A stretch of 64,000 bases of DNA, from the NCBI RefSeq assembly GCF_900198195.1, contig NZ_LT899436.1, forward strand, positions 3,377,001 through 3,441,000. Direction: 5' to 3'. Origin of the DNA: Tenacibaculum jejuense. Its GTDB lineage: Bacteria; Bacteroidota; Bacteroidia; Flavobacteriales; Flavobacteriaceae. Made by a program: the position numbers and the translations under genes. The notes beneath the pieces are model-generated. The model saw only the letters and a list, made by a program, of their open reading frames with translations. It had not been told where the DNA came from and searched no databases. Positions within the stretch are counted from its first letter, which is position 1, and every line of letters begins with the position of its first letter. Positions 51,919 through 62,400 of the stretch are shown piece by piece.

Positions 51919-52362
51919 TTAAGACTCGTATTGAGATACTCTTACTACAATATTATTTTCTAATTCTACACAAAGAATGTTGGGATCAATATTAAATAAG
52001 CCAGGAATGTGACCAATAGTATACATTATTTTATTATTAAAAACGTAAAACTCTTTAGTTCCCAATAATTGAATCACTTCTTGCTTCGATTTTCCAATTA
52101 GTATTTTCTTTTCTATGATATCTCTAGACATTTGATATCGCTCAAGAACTTCTGTATCCCAGACTTTCTTATTAAAACTTATTCTAGGATAATATGAATA
52201 AATATAAACTGAAAATAGTATTGAACCTACAAGTACAAGAGTACTAAATGAAATGAAAGTTATTTTATAAACCTTAGATTTTAAATTAATTGACAATAAA
52301 GTCTTATTATATTTTAAGCTTAATATTACTGATAAAATTAAAATTATAATAATATATATCAT
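51919..52362 (-). CDS. Small membrane-anchored protein with SmpA/OmlA-like C-terminal half
   Basis: The 147-residue protein has two N-terminal hydrophobic segments (YIIIILILSVILSLKY, ISFSTLVLVGSILFSVYIYS). The soluble half contains KKILIGKSKQEVIQLLGTKE, resembling the SmpA/OmlA 'pathway hand-off' fold of BamE-like proteins. The resemblance rests on one motif, so it is tentative. Its start overlaps the stop of the next upstream gene by 4 bp, showing translational coupling. Confidence 0.65.
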   Translation of the reverse strand: MIYIIIILILSVILSLKYNKTLLSINLKSKVYKITFISFSTLVLVGSILFSVYIYSYYPRISFNKKVWDTEVLERYQMSRDIIEKKILIGKSKQEVIQLLGTKEFYVFNNKIMYTIGHIPGLFNIDPNILCVELENNIVVRVSQYES

Positions 52363-53048
52363 GCTTCCAATTTTAATCTTCCAACAAACATAGAATAAAA
52401 AAAACTAATCCATAAAAGAGTACCAAGTACAGACAAAAACATCCCTTTATAAACACAAAACAATAAGATACAAAAAGTTACTATTAGTTGAAATCCATAC
52501 CAATAACTAAAGTTTTTTAAACTTAAATTATAATCTTTCATTGAAGTTCCAGCATTAAATTTTAATAATAGACCAATAGTATTCAATAAAATAAATAATA
52601 ATAACCAAATTGAAAATATTCCTAGATAGAACATTGGAATTACAATTGTATCAGCCCAATACGGAAAACATTCTCTGCCAAAGTCTATAAATAAATGTAT
52701 ATATATTGCACTAACTTCTACTATAAAAGCTATTAGTCCTAATACAAAAATTGAACTCTTTTTAGTATAAATTTTTAACTCTCTATTTTCCGTCATTATA
52801 AATAATAAAAACATTGAAAGTACTACAGCAGTCATTCCATAATCAAAAAGATAATATTTAACTGTTAAATGTTGTTTCCTTAATTCAATAAACAATGCTG
52901 TTTTATTTGAATTTAAAGACGATCCAAGTTTTATATACTCTTTTTGAAATAATTCATAATTATCAAATGGCTCTAAGAGAAGTGAAAAAATTATTACAGA
53001 TATTCCAATAATTATTATCACTAACAAACTTTTTTCAAATAACTTCAT
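52359..53048 (-). CDS. Multipass membrane protein of unknown function
   Basis: The 229-residue protein has about six predicted membrane spans, for example SLLVIIIIGISVIIFSLLL, YGMTAVVLSMFLLFIM, SSIFVLGLIAFIVEVSAIYI and FSIWLLLFILLNTIGLLL. No family was recognised. It overlaps the following SmpA-like gene by 4 bp and lies 20 bp after the DUF2809 gene, so it belongs to the same transcription unit. Confidence 0.7.
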   Translation of the reverse strand: MKLFEKSLLVIIIIGISVIIFSLLLEPFDNYELFQKEYIKLGSSLNSNKTALFIELRKQHLTVKYYLFDYGMTAVVLSMFLLFIMTENRELKIYTKKSSIFVLGLIAFIVEVSAIYIHLFIDFGRECFPYWADTIVIPMFYLGIFSIWLLLFILLNTIGLLLKFNAGTSMKDYNLSLKNFSYWYGFQLIVTFCILLFCVYKGMFLSVLGTLLWISFFYSMFVGRLKLEA

Positions 53049-53068
53049 CTTATTGTTTAACTTAAATT

Positions 53069-53449
53069 TTAAGCGGTTTTTACTCTATAAGTTTCAATAA
53101 AATAAACTGTGATGATTCCTAACGTATACGCTATTAAATCTCCAAAAGAAAAAGTACTTCCTATTACTATTCGCATTAGTTTGTTATCCTGTACACCTAA
53201 AATTTCAACTATCTTGAAATACTGTAATATTTCAACTAAAAATGAAAAACATAAAACTCCAATAGCTATTTTTTTAGGTTCAGTGTTTATAAATGATTTT
53301 ACAAAGTAGTAGAGTAAAATCACGACTAAGAAATCTCCAAACGTATGTCTTATAAACCCTGATGTTTTTGCTATCACTAATTCTACTAAAAAGAGAATTA
53401 TACAGATTATAAAACTCTTACCATCGAAACGAAATCTATTCTTATCCAT
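53069..53449 (-). CDS. DUF2809 membrane protein
   Basis: The 126-residue protein has four hydrophobic segments and DUF2809-type features: FIRHTFGDFLVVILLYYFVK, FSFLVEILQYFKIVEILG and FSFGDLIAYTLGIITVYFIE. Members are small inner-membrane proteins of unknown role. Its start overlaps the creD stop by 8 bp, so the two are coupled. Confidence 0.8.
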   Translation of the reverse strand: MDKNRFRFDGKSFIICIILFLVELVIAKTSGFIRHTFGDFLVVILLYYFVKSFINTEPKKIAIGVLCFSFLVEILQYFKIVEILGVQDNKLMRIVIGSTFSFGDLIAYTLGIITVYFIETYRVKTA

Positions 53450-54851
53450 TTTGCCAATCTATTTTTCTTGAAGTGTACATTACTGATGCTAAAATTACAA
53501 ATAACCCTACACTACCTACTAATAAAGCATAGTTTTCTAACTGAATAATTACAAAAATAAAAGTGTATAGTATCGTTAACGAAGTTCCTATGAAAAGAGG
53601 AAATTTTAATACTTTTAAAATTGATTTCGAGTATAAAGAAATTAATAAAATTACTGCTGTAGATGCTATTAAATATGCATTTAAAAAATTACTGTGTTCC
53701 GATATTGAAATTAACAAAGTATAAAACATAACTAAAGCAATACCAATCATTAAATATTGAAACGGGTGAATTAAAATTTTACTCATTGTTTGTATTAAAA
53801 AGAACACTAAAAAAGTAAGTCCGATTACTAAAAATCCATATTTAGTTGTGCGTTCACTTTTCTGATATTGATCAACAGGAATCATAAAGTTTACGCCAAA
53901 AGCATACTCTTTTAAATTTAAAATTCCACTGAATGATTGTTGAGGAAATGGTCTGTTAATATCTAATACTTTCCATTTAGCATCAAAACCATCATCTTTA
54001 ATTTTATCAGGATTATAAGGTAAATACTCTCCAAGGAAATTGGCTGTTTTCCAATTCGACTTGATATTTACACTAGTTTCTTTTCCTATAGGAATAAAAC
54101 GAATTTGTTTGCTTCCGTTTACATTCATTTTTAAGCTAAAACTCACATCTGAACTCACTGGTAAATCTGCTTTTTTGATAGATTTACTTTCTAATTTATG
54201 CAAACCAACATAACTATAATCGTTTCCTGAATGTTCGTAAACTTTTCCTTTAGACACTCTCCTTTTTCCATCGTATTTAGATTCAAAAGCATAGGTGTTT
54301 TTATGAAGATTAATTTCAACCAAACTACTTACTCCTTTAAAGTTCGATGTCTCAATAATCAAACGAGATTTTTCCCATAAAATATCTTCTTCTTTAATAT
54401 CAACTTCACTAAAATCAGGTTTTGTAAAACTTCCGTTTAAATTGATTTCACTTTCATAAACTGCAGTTTCATAAATTCCTCTCTTCTTTTGCTGAGGATT
54501 TACTGTCGTTTGAATATCTAATTTTTTAGGAAAAAAATATCCATAGTTGATATGTGTAATTGTTTCCTCTTGATGTGATTTGGTATCTGGATTATAAATC
54601 TTTTTTACACTATACGTTTTGTAGGGAATTTTTAATATTGGTCCGTATAACAACACTTCTCCCCCCCACTTTTGATTGATCTCTCCTATAACTTCTTTTT
54701 GCCTGTACTTACGTTCTCTAATTAAATCTTTCACATAAGATAATGGGATTAAAAGAACTAATATTAATACTCCAATCATTAACATTCTTGCTGAAATTGA
54801 TTCTTTGACCCACTTTCCTACTCGACTTGCTTGATTTTCTACTTTTTCCAT
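53442..54851 (-). CDS. creD: Cell envelope integrity protein CreD
   Basis: The 469-residue protein has an N-terminal membrane segment (RMLMIGVLILVLLIPLSYVK). A conserved periplasmic segment follows (INQKWGGEVLLYGPILKIPY), then about five C-terminal spans (YGFLVIGLTFLVFFLIQTMS, HPFQYLMIGIALVMFYTLLI). CreD is an inner-membrane protein linked to envelope stress. Here it lies just downstream of a winged-helix regulator and a palindrome shared with that regulator's operon, so control by it is likely. No CreBC two-component genes are nearby. Confidence 0.93.
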   Translation of the reverse strand: MEKVENQASRVGKWVKESISARMLMIGVLILVLLIPLSYVKDLIRERKYRQKEVIGEINQKWGGEVLLYGPILKIPYKTYSVKKIYNPDTKSHQEETITHINYGYFFPKKLDIQTTVNPQQKKRGIYETAVYESEINLNGSFTKPDFSEVDIKEEDILWEKSRLIIETSNFKGVSSLVEINLHKNTYAFESKYDGKRRVSKGKVYEHSGNDYSYVGLHKLESKSIKKADLPVSSDVSFSLKMNVNGSKQIRFIPIGKETSVNIKSNWKTANFLGEYLPYNPDKIKDDGFDAKWKVLDINRPFPQQSFSGILNLKEYAFGVNFMIPVDQYQKSERTTKYGFLVIGLTFLVFFLIQTMSKILIHPFQYLMIGIALVMFYTLLISISEHSNFLNAYLIASTAVILLISLYSKSILKVLKFPLFIGTSLTILYTFIFVIIQLENYALLVGSVGLFVILASVMYTSRKIDWQNG

Positions 54852-54956
54852 TTTATCTCTATTTTAATTTTAATACTGTGCTTTCTCTTTAAAAACTACC
54901 CTTCTATTTTTCATAGTTGGGTAGTTTATTAGCAATTTCCCCGTTGGCGATTTATT

Positions 54957-54979
54957 TAAAGTACTTTGAAATTCAAAGT
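54957..54979. promoter_or_regulatory. Operator-like palindrome upstream of creD
   Basis: TAAAGTACTTTGAAATTCAA then AGT contains the inverted repeat ACTTTG-N5-CAAAGT (54963-54979). A 23-bp match with one difference lies at 55925-55947. Confidence 0.7.
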
Positions 54980-54997
54980 TTAAATTCAAAAAAAATT

Positions 54998-55294
54998 TTA
55001 CTCTCCTTTGAGTAATCTTTCTAAAGCTTCTACATGCTTCTTAAATTCTTCCTTTCCTAATTTAGTTGCATAATATTTTGTATTAGGTTTTCTACCTATA
55101 AATTGTTTTTCAACTCTTATGAATCCTACTTTTTCTAATGCTTTAGAATGGCTTGCTAAATTTCCATCTGTAGCACCTAAAAGTTCTTTAAGTGTTTTAA
55201 AATCTGCATACTCATTTACCACCAAAATCGACATAATTCCTAGTCGTATTCGGTGATCGAAAGCTTTATTGATATTATTTAATAAATTCTTCAA
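54998..55294 (-). CDS. Winged-helix transcriptional regulator
   Basis: The 98-residue protein is a single winged-helix domain. It has NKAFDHRIRLGIMSILVVNE, a recognition helix TDGNLASHSKALEKVGFI and a wing with KPNTKYYATKLGKEEF. This is the MarR/ArsR-like small regulator family common beside CreD in Bacteroidota. It probably binds the two ACTTTG-N5-CAAAGT palindromes flanking its operon. It starts 13 bp after the stop of the membrane gene upstream. No ligand-binding domain is present. Confidence 0.9.
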   Translation of the reverse strand: MKNLLNNINKAFDHRIRLGIMSILVVNEYADFKTLKELLGATDGNLASHSKALEKVGFIRVEKQFIGRKPNTKYYATKLGKEEFKKHVEALERLLKGE

Positions 55295-55307
55295 AGATGC
55301 AGTTTTA

Positions 55308-55922
55308 CTATTCTTGTTTTCTTTCGTATTTAAAATACATTAAAAAGCCGTATACAATATGCATTACTCCGAAACCTAAAACCCAAAACCAAAATCCATA
55401 TCCTGGATAAACAGCACATAAAAGCCCTAAAATAGTTTGTGTATATCCCAAGTATTTTACATATCCTAAAGTGTATTTAGAAGCATTAATTAAAGCTAAA
55501 CCGTAAAATAACAACATTAAAGCTCCCGTTTGCCCATAACGTTGTTGGGTTAAAATGATGAGCGTATAAATTCCTCCTGCTGTTAACGGAATAAGAAAAC
55601 TTGATAACAATCTTTTTGTGGTCGCATCCCAAATACGTTCTCCATTCTTTTTAGCTTTCAGAGTTGTCAAATAAATAGCCGTTGCAATACTAAAAAACAA
55701 CACTAAAAACATATCTAACAAGACTAACTTAAAAACTTTACCGTCTAAAATTAAATATCCCCTATAACTTGTAGTCACTAACCAATACGCATAAGTTGCC
55801 CCGATTAATGCATAAGTTCCTGCTAAAATTCCAGATAAACCACTTAACGAAATAAATCGTGAAGATTTATTCATTAATTTTTTGATTTCTGATATGTCTT
55901 TTAAGTATTCTTCCGAACTCAT
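55308..55922 (-). CDS. Membrane protein co-encoded with the winged-helix regulator
   Basis: The 204-residue protein has an N-terminal soluble helix (EEYLKDISEIKKLMNKSSRF) and about five membrane spans (LSGILAGTYALIGATYAYWL, LLDMFLVLFFSIATAIYLTT, LIPLTAGGIYTLIIL, TILGLLCAVYPGYGFWFWVL). Similar genes commonly precede small winged-helix regulators in this phylum. Function is unknown; it may sense membrane state for the regulator, by context only. Its start codon abuts the second palindrome. Confidence 0.8.
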   Translation of the reverse strand: MSSEEYLKDISEIKKLMNKSSRFISLSGLSGILAGTYALIGATYAYWLVTTSYRGYLILDGKVFKLVLLDMFLVLFFSIATAIYLTTLKAKKNGERIWDATTKRLLSSFLIPLTAGGIYTLIILTQQRYGQTGALMLLFYGLALINASKYTLGYVKYLGYTQTILGLLCAVYPGYGFWFWVLGFGVMHIVYGFLMYFKYERKQE

Positions 55923-55924
55923 AT

Positions 55925-55947
55925 TAAAGTACTTTGAAATACAAAGT
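55925..55947. promoter_or_regulatory. Second operator-like palindrome, upstream of the membrane-regulator operon
   Basis: TAAAGTACTTTGAAATACAA then AGT, with ACTTTG-N5-CAAAGT at 55931-55947. It lies 2 bp before the start codon and matches the element upstream of creD. Confidence 0.7.
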
Positions 55948-55992
55948 AAAAATAAAAAAAGTAGTTATGCAAAAAAATTATACTTTTAATTT

Positions 55993-56364
55993 ATGAAACC
56001 TGCTGAAGCCTACATATTAAATCAAGAAGAGCCTTTTAAATCAATTTTATTGCACCTCCAATTAATTATTGAGCAAAATTTTCCAGAGGTTATTTTAGAG
56101 TTTAAATGGAAAATTCCTTTTTATTATTTAGATGGAAATCCTTTTTGCTACTTAAATCCATCCAAAAAAAAGAAATATGTCGATGTAGGATTTTATGCGA
56201 CACAAGAATTCGATAAGTACAATGAATTACTAATTTCAGAAGGTAGAAAAAAGGTAAAATCTTTACGCTTCTCTTCTGTTGAAGAAATTAACAGTGAAAT
56301 TTTAGTTTCTGTTTTAGCTGAAGCAGATGAAAAAAAGGAAAAAGGTTTTTGGAAGAAAAACTAA
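55993..56364 (+). CDS. DUF1801 (YdhG/YdeI-like) protein
   Basis: The 123-residue protein has the DUF1801 fold signature: FKSILLHLQLIIEQNFPEVI near the start, then LEFKWKIPFYYLDGNPFCYL and YVDVGFYATQEFD. It is a small soluble protein distantly related to frataxin-fold YdhG. Function is unknown. Its last 4 bp overlap the end of the convergent transglutaminase-like gene. Confidence 0.85.
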   Translation: MKPAEAYILNQEEPFKSILLHLQLIIEQNFPEVILEFKWKIPFYYLDGNPFCYLNPSKKKKYVDVGFYATQEFDKYNELLISEGRKKVKSLRFSSVEEINSEILVSVLAEADEKKEKGFWKKN

Positions 56365-57320
56365 TCTACTTTTACTAAATACTCCATGACTAATTCATTA
56401 TCTAAAAAAATTAATAATCGGCTGTCTTCTTTTGGTTTTAACAAATGAAATTCTGAAAAATTAGAACGTTCATAAGCATCAGGATATCTTGCATACTTAT
56501 CACCACTAAATGCATAATATAAAGACTTCGTATTTTTAATTCCTTTGATTTTTAATTTTATTGGACCTTTCTTTCCAGATTGAATAACTCCTATCTTAGG
56601 CTCAATTACATCAATATTATGCTTGTGATAAGCGTTTTTGATGATTGGATCTTGACAAAAATCCTTTAGTTCTTTCTGATTCAAAAAACGTTGCCATTTG
56701 GTTTTAGACGGAAAATGAGTTTTACACAACATTTCTCGATCTGCATTGAAAAAACGTTCCTGAAATTCTCTTTTCCAAATATTATTGTAAATAAAACCCG
56801 TACCGTAAGTTGCATCTATCATTATCCATTTATCATTAATTTTCACAGCATTCCAAACATGATTTTTTGCTTTGGGTATAGCTCCTATAGTATATCCTGA
56901 AGATTTTGTAAAACCATATACCAATTCATTCTTGATATGCATTAAATCACAGACTCTTTTAAAAATTAATGCGAAACCTTCACAAACTGCCTCTCTGTTG
57001 TTAAATGCTTTTAATAATTTTTTCTCCTTCTTGTATTTTAAAATTTGGTGAAGATGATTTTTATCATAATGCACTAAAAATTCTGGTGATTTTAATAGAT
57101 TAGTAGGATTGTAGGTATACTTCATATTATATGTTAACCATATAAAAATCGCCCTTACTTTTTCCTCATCTGTTTTAAAGTCGTAATCTATTTTTTGGGC
57201 TAGAGACATTAATGATGTAACATCCTTATACGCTGATCTGGATACATTATCTACTGTACTAAATTTTTGAGAATAACCTGCTATTACAATAAACAAAAAG
57301 AAAGGTAAACACTTTTTCAT
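56361..57320 (-). CDS. Exported transglutaminase-like protein, copy 1
   Basis: The 319-residue protein has a signal peptide (MKKCLPFFLFIVIAGYSQ) and a transglutaminase-like core. The catalytic triad is visible as Cys in EAVCEGFALIF, His in KNHVWNAVKI and Asp in WIMIDATYGTG. A C-terminal beta domain (GKKGPIKLKIKGIKN) follows. The architecture is like kyphoscoliosis-peptidase-type proteins. It may be a protease or crosslinking enzyme in the periplasm. Two paralogs lie within the next 7 kb. Confidence 0.88.
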   Translation of the reverse strand: MKKCLPFFLFIVIAGYSQKFSTVDNVSRSAYKDVTSLMSLAQKIDYDFKTDEEKVRAIFIWLTYNMKYTYNPTNLLKSPEFLVHYDKNHLHQILKYKKEKKLLKAFNNREAVCEGFALIFKRVCDLMHIKNELVYGFTKSSGYTIGAIPKAKNHVWNAVKINDKWIMIDATYGTGFIYNNIWKREFQERFFNADREMLCKTHFPSKTKWQRFLNQKELKDFCQDPIIKNAYHKHNIDVIEPKIGVIQSGKKGPIKLKIKGIKNTKSLYYAFSGDKYARYPDAYERSNFSEFHLLKPKEDSRLLIFLDNELVMEYLVKVD

Positions 57321-57513
57321 ATACCAACTTTTATTTAATTAAATATAGAAATCACATTACAAATTACCAAATCACACTTAATATCAGCAGTAAAACACTA
57401 AAAAATGAAAATAACTCTTACTCTTTTATCAAAACATTTCTTGAAAATATTAATTTATATACGATATAAATCTTTTCATTTGAATACCTGAAAATTAATA
57501 GAAAAATGATAAA

Positions 57514-58473
57514 TTAATCTAATTTCACTTTGTATTCTAGTGCTAGTTCATTATCAATATAGATATGTAAAGCCGTATCCTGTCTTGGTCTCTGCAAATA
57601 ATAATCACTGTATCCTTTTTTAACTTTTACTTTTGGTTTTCTAAATATTCCTTCATTGGTAAAAGCATAACTTATAGATTGCTTGTTTTTAACTCCTTTG
57701 ATTTTAAATTTTATGTCACCTTTTTTCTTTAACGTAATAACACCTTTTTTAGGTTCTTCAATTTTAATCCTGTGCTTAAAAAAAGCATCTCTCATCATTG
57801 GGTCGTTGCAGAAATCTTTTAAGGTTTTTTGTTTTTGAAAATTTCTCCATTTAATAGCCGAAGGAAAATGTGTTCTATTTAATAGATTTAAACTTACGTC
57901 AAAATAATTTGGATTAAACTTTCTTAACCATAACCCGTTTGAAATTACTCCTGCTCCGAAAGTAGCATCTATCATTATCCATTTATCTTGTACTTTGACT
58001 GCATTCCAAACATGATTCTTTCTCGTAGCAAGAATACCAACATAATCAACAGAAGGTTTTGTGTATCCCAAAACTAATTCATTTTCTATCTTTAGTAAAT
58101 CACATAATTTTTTAAATAATAACGAAAATCCCTCACATACCCCTGCTCTTTTATTAAAAGTATTAGCTATTTTCTTTTCTTCTTTTTGTTTCTGAATATA
58201 TTTTAAATGTTCTTCACTGAAATAAACTAAAAACTCTGGTTCCTTTAAGAATCGGGAATACTCTTTCCTATATGTTATATTATAGGTAATCCATGTGTAA
58301 ACTGCTCTTACTTTTTCTACATCAGTTTTAAAATCATAATCTATTCTTTCTGCTAACGATATTACTGATTTCTCATTCTTATAAGCAGAACGTGTAACAT
58401 TATCTACCATTGTAAAATCTTGAGCAGAAATTAAAGAAGGGAATAGCAATAATAGTAACAGATACTTTTTCAT
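57514..58473 (-). CDS. Exported transglutaminase-like protein, copy 2
   Basis: Start chosen at the ATG at 58473, immediately before the signal peptide (MKKYLLLLLLFPSLISAQ); an in-frame ATG 11 codons upstream adds a polar stretch. The 319-residue product is colinear with copy 1. Catalytic residues are in AGVCEGFSLLF (Cys), KNHVWNAVKV (His) and WIMIDATFGAG (Asp), followed by the C-terminal beta domain (KKKGDIKFKIKGVKN). It is 193 bp upstream of copy 1 on the same strand and arose by tandem duplication. Same role and uncertainty as copy 1. Confidence 0.88.
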   Translation of the reverse strand: MKKYLLLLLLFPSLISAQDFTMVDNVTRSAYKNEKSVISLAERIDYDFKTDVEKVRAVYTWITYNITYRKEYSRFLKEPEFLVYFSEEHLKYIQKQKEEKKIANTFNKRAGVCEGFSLLFKKLCDLLKIENELVLGYTKPSVDYVGILATRKNHVWNAVKVQDKWIMIDATFGAGVISNGLWLRKFNPNYFDVSLNLLNRTHFPSAIKWRNFQKQKTLKDFCNDPMMRDAFFKHRIKIEEPKKGVITLKKKGDIKFKIKGVKNKQSISYAFTNEGIFRKPKVKVKKGYSDYYLQRPRQDTALHIYIDNELALEYKVKLD

Positions 58474-58670
58474 TTTAAAATAGCTTTTGCATGGTAAATT
58501 AAACATTTAACTATTCATTTGCAACTTTCACTAAAAACATGAATAAAAAATAGCAACTTTCATAATTTTTAAAGTATTTGATACAAAAACCCAAAAATTT
58601 TTAAACAAAAATGTAACATTTCTTATTTTTATTCTTCTTATTAAATAACAATCTCATAATATCAAATACA

Positions 58671-59408
58671 ATGAAAAAACTAAAAACTTTATCGATCGCT
58701 TTAGCTCTTATATTCTCTGTAAGTAGTTATGCACAAACTGCAGATGAAATTATCAACAATTACATTGAAAATATTGGTGGAAAAGAAAAGTTAGAACAAC
58801 TTAAAGGAGTACAAATGATTGGAAATATGAAAATGCAAGGCATGGAAATTCCTTTCGAACAATTATCTACTAAAGATGGGAAACAATTAGTTTCTATCGA
58901 ATTACAAGGAAATAAAATGATTTGGTCTGCTTTTGATGGAGAAGTTTCTTGGCAAAGAAACCAAATGACAATGGAAGCTGAAAAAAGCGATAATGAAGCT
59001 ACACAAAACTTAAAAAATGAATTAGCTCAATTTCCTGATCCTTTTTTAAATTATAAGGAAAAAGGTTATACTGTAGAATTAATAGGAAAAGAAACTATTG
59101 ACGGTACAGAAACTTTTAAAATCAAATTAACTAAGAAACCAGTTCTTGTAAATGGTGAATCTTTACCAAATATTACAAACTACTATTTTGATAGCGAAAA
59201 CTTTGTTCCTATTGTTATTGAAACTACTGTTAATCAAGGTCCAATGAAAGGACAAACTGTAAAATCTACACTTAGCGATTATCAAGAAGTTGATGGAATT
59301 TATTTCCCATTTAGTATGGGTAGTCAATTCCAAACAATGGAGTTTAAAGAAATTAAATTGAATCCAGAAGTTGATGCTGCGTCTTTTGCATTACCAGCTA
59401 AAAAATAA
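58671..59408 (+). CDS. Periplasmic LolA-like protein
   Basis: The 245-residue protein has a signal peptide (LSIALALIFSVSSYAQ) and begins its mature part with TADEIINNYIENIGGKEKLE, typical of the Bacteroidota group labelled 'outer membrane lipoprotein-sorting protein'. It is rich in beta strands forming an open LolA/LolB-like barrel (FEQLSTKDGKQLVSIELQ, SDYQEVDGIYFPFSMGSQF). It may bind lipids or acyl chains, but this specific group is not the classical LolA. It precedes the sortilin-like gene on the same strand. Confidence 0.75.
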   Translation: MKKLKTLSIALALIFSVSSYAQTADEIINNYIENIGGKEKLEQLKGVQMIGNMKMQGMEIPFEQLSTKDGKQLVSIELQGNKMIWSAFDGEVSWQRNQMTMEAEKSDNEATQNLKNELAQFPDPFLNYKEKGYTVELIGKETIDGTETFKIKLTKKPVLVNGESLPNITNYYFDSENFVPIVIETTVNQGPMKGQTVKSTLSDYQEVDGIYFPFSMGSQFQTMEFKEIKLNPEVDAASFALPAKK

Positions 59409-59437
59409 TTTCTCTTACTAACCAACTTTAAATATAA

Positions 59438-59463
59438 ATCCAGTATTGTTTTCAATACTGGAT
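59438..59463 (+). other. Perfect 11-bp hairpin between LolA-like and sortilin-like genes
   Basis: ATCCAGTATTG pairs with CAATACTGGAT around TTTT. No T run follows, so it may be a weak terminator, processing site or 5'-UTR structure of the next gene, whose start is 13 bp on. Confidence 0.65.
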
Positions 59464-59475
59464 ACTCTACATATT

Positions 59476-62400
59476 ATGAACAAGATATTTAAATTCATAG
59501 TTTGTGGTTCTCTTGTTGTATCTACAAGTGTTACTGCACAAGATATAGTTCTAAAAGGGAAAGAACTTTTCGGAAATTTAAAAGCAAGACATATTGGTCC
59601 GGCTTTAATGAGTGGTCGAATTATCGACTTAGAAAATCACCCAACAAATCCTAAAATTATTTATACCGGAACTGCTGGTGGTGGTGTTTGGAAATCTGAA
59701 AATGCGGGAGCTACTTTTACGCCTATTTTCGATGAATATGCACAATCTATTGGTGCAGTTGCTTTAGATCCTAGTGATCCTGACAACACTGTCTGGGTAG
59801 GAACTGGAGAAATTTGGACTAGAAATAGTGTTTCTTTAGGTGATGGACTTTATAAATCTAAAGATGGTGGTGCAAACTGGAAAAAAATTGGATTTGAAAA
59901 ATCTGAAAGAATCAGTAGCATTAAAATCAATCCAAATAATTCTAATGAAGTATATGTTGCTGTACTTGGAGCATTATGGAGTGATAGTGATGAACGTGGT
60001 ATTTACAAAACATTAGATGGTGGTAAAACATGGGAAAAAATTCTTTATGTTGATGAAAAAACTGGTGCTAGTGATTTAATTATGGATCCTAAAAATCCTA
60101 ATATTTTGTATGCTTCTATGTGGGAATTTAGAAGAACAGGCTGGGGATTCAATTCTGGAGGTCCAGGTAGTGCTTTATACAAATCTACTGATGCTGGTAA
60201 AACTTGGAATAAAATTCATAATGGTTTTCCTGAAGGAGATTTAGGTCGTTTCGCAATTGCAATTGCGCCTTCACAACCAAATACTGTATTTGCCGTAGTA
60301 GAAAGCAAAAAAGATAAAGGTTTATATCGTTCTGATGACGCTGGAAAAAACTGGAAACTTTTAAATAGTGATTTCGGTTTGGTTGTTCGTCCTTTTTACT
60401 TTTCTCGATTAGTTGTCCACCCTACAAATCCAGATATTTTAGTAAAAGGTGGATTAAACGGTTCTATTTCTAGAGATGGAGGTAAAACATTTAAAAATCT
60501 AGGTCAAATGCATTCTGATATTCATGACATTGTATTTGATATCAAAAATCCTGATGCAATGTTCGTAGGAACAGATGGTGGTGTATACAGAAGCTGGGAT
60601 GGTGGAGCTACTTTAGATATGGTAGATAATCTTCCGCTTTCTCAATTTTATCAAATTAGTGTTGATAATGAAGAGCCGTATAATATTTATGGAGGATTAC
60701 AAGATAATGGTTCTTGGTACGGACCTTCTTCTTCTCCTGGTGGAGTTGAAGCTAGAGACTGGAAACGTGTTGGTGTTGGAGACGGATTTAGAGTATTAAA
60801 ACATCCTACTAAGAATATTATTTATTCTGAAATGCAAGGTGCGCAACAAGTTTGGAGATATGATGTTGATAAAAACTATAACAGAAATATTCAACCGTTA
60901 CCAATTAAAGGTGAAGCAGATTTACGTTTTAACTGGAATGCTCCAATGGCAGTGAGTGCTCATCAACCAGATCGTTTTTACATGGGAAGTCAATTTTTAC
61001 ATGTTAGTGAAGATATGGGAGATAATTGGACTAAAATTTCTCCAGATTTAACTACAAACGATCCTAAGAAACAAGATAAAGAATCAGGTGGAATTTCTGT
61101 TGATAAATCTGGTGCAGAAACACACACTACTATTTTTACTATTGCTGAATCTCCTTTAGATGAAAAAGTAATTTGGGTAGGTACCGATGATGGAAATGTT
61201 CAAATTACAAAAGACGGTGGTAAAACTTGGGAAAATACAATAGCAAATATTTCTGGTTTACCTAAAAACACTTGGGTGTACCATATAGAAGCAAGTTCTC
61301 ATGATAAAGGTACTGCTTATGCCGTTTTTGATGGACATACTTCTGGTGACATGAATACGTATGTATACAAAACAACTGATTTTGGTAAAACTTGGAAATC
61401 TATCGTTACTAAAGATATTGTTGGATTCGCTAGAAATATTCAAGAAGATTATGTAAACAAAGATTTATTATTCTTAGGGACTGAATTTGGTTTATTTATT
61501 ACTATTGATGGTGGTAAAAACTGGTCTCGTTTTACAAATAATATGCCTGCTACAGCTGTACATTATATTGATCTTCAAAAACAAACAAACGATTTAGTTT
61601 TAGGAACACATGGTCGTGGAGTTATTATTATTGATGATATTTCTCCTTTACGTGAAGTTAATCAGCAAATGTTAGCTAAAAATGTACATTTCTTTAACTC
61701 AAAACCGGCTGTAATTAAAGAACAAGGTGGTTTTGGTGGCGGAAGTACAGAATTACAGTTTGTTGGTAATAATCCGAGCACAACTGCTAAAATCATTTAC
61801 TACTTGAAAAAGCGTCATACATTTGGAAAAATGACATTAACTATAAAAGATCAAAATGATAAAGAATTAATCACGTTAACTCCAGGAAAATCTAAAGGTA
61901 TAAATGTGGTAAACTGGGGGTTCAGACAGAAAAACCCTAAAGTTGCCGCTGGTAAAAACTTTACTTTTGGTGGTTTCACAGCACCTCGTGTACCTGCAGG
62001 AAGTTATAAAGTTGTACTTAAAAAAGGTAGAAAAGAGTATGTAAATACTATTGAGGTAAAAAACGATCCTAAATCTTTAATTTCTAATGATGATAGAATC
62101 GCACAGCGTAAAACTACGCTAGAATTATATGACGACATGGAAGATTTAGCGTATTTAGTATATCAGATTGATACACATATTAAAGATGCTAATGCTGCAA
62201 TTAAAGCTGATCCTAAATTAAAGAAAACTGCAACTAAAGTGATTAATTTACTACAACCATTAAAAGAAACTTTAGTAGTTACGACGGGTGATAATTATGT
62301 TGGTGAAGCTGAACCAGAATTAAGAGAAAAACTTTCTAATTTATATGCTGAAGTTGCTAATCAGTTTGAAAAACCTTCTTTATCTCAGCTTGAGAACAAA

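Noticed and set aside
59446..59475. Upstream start for the sortilin-like protein
   Set aside because: The codon lies inside a perfect hairpin and would put ten extra residues before the signal peptide.
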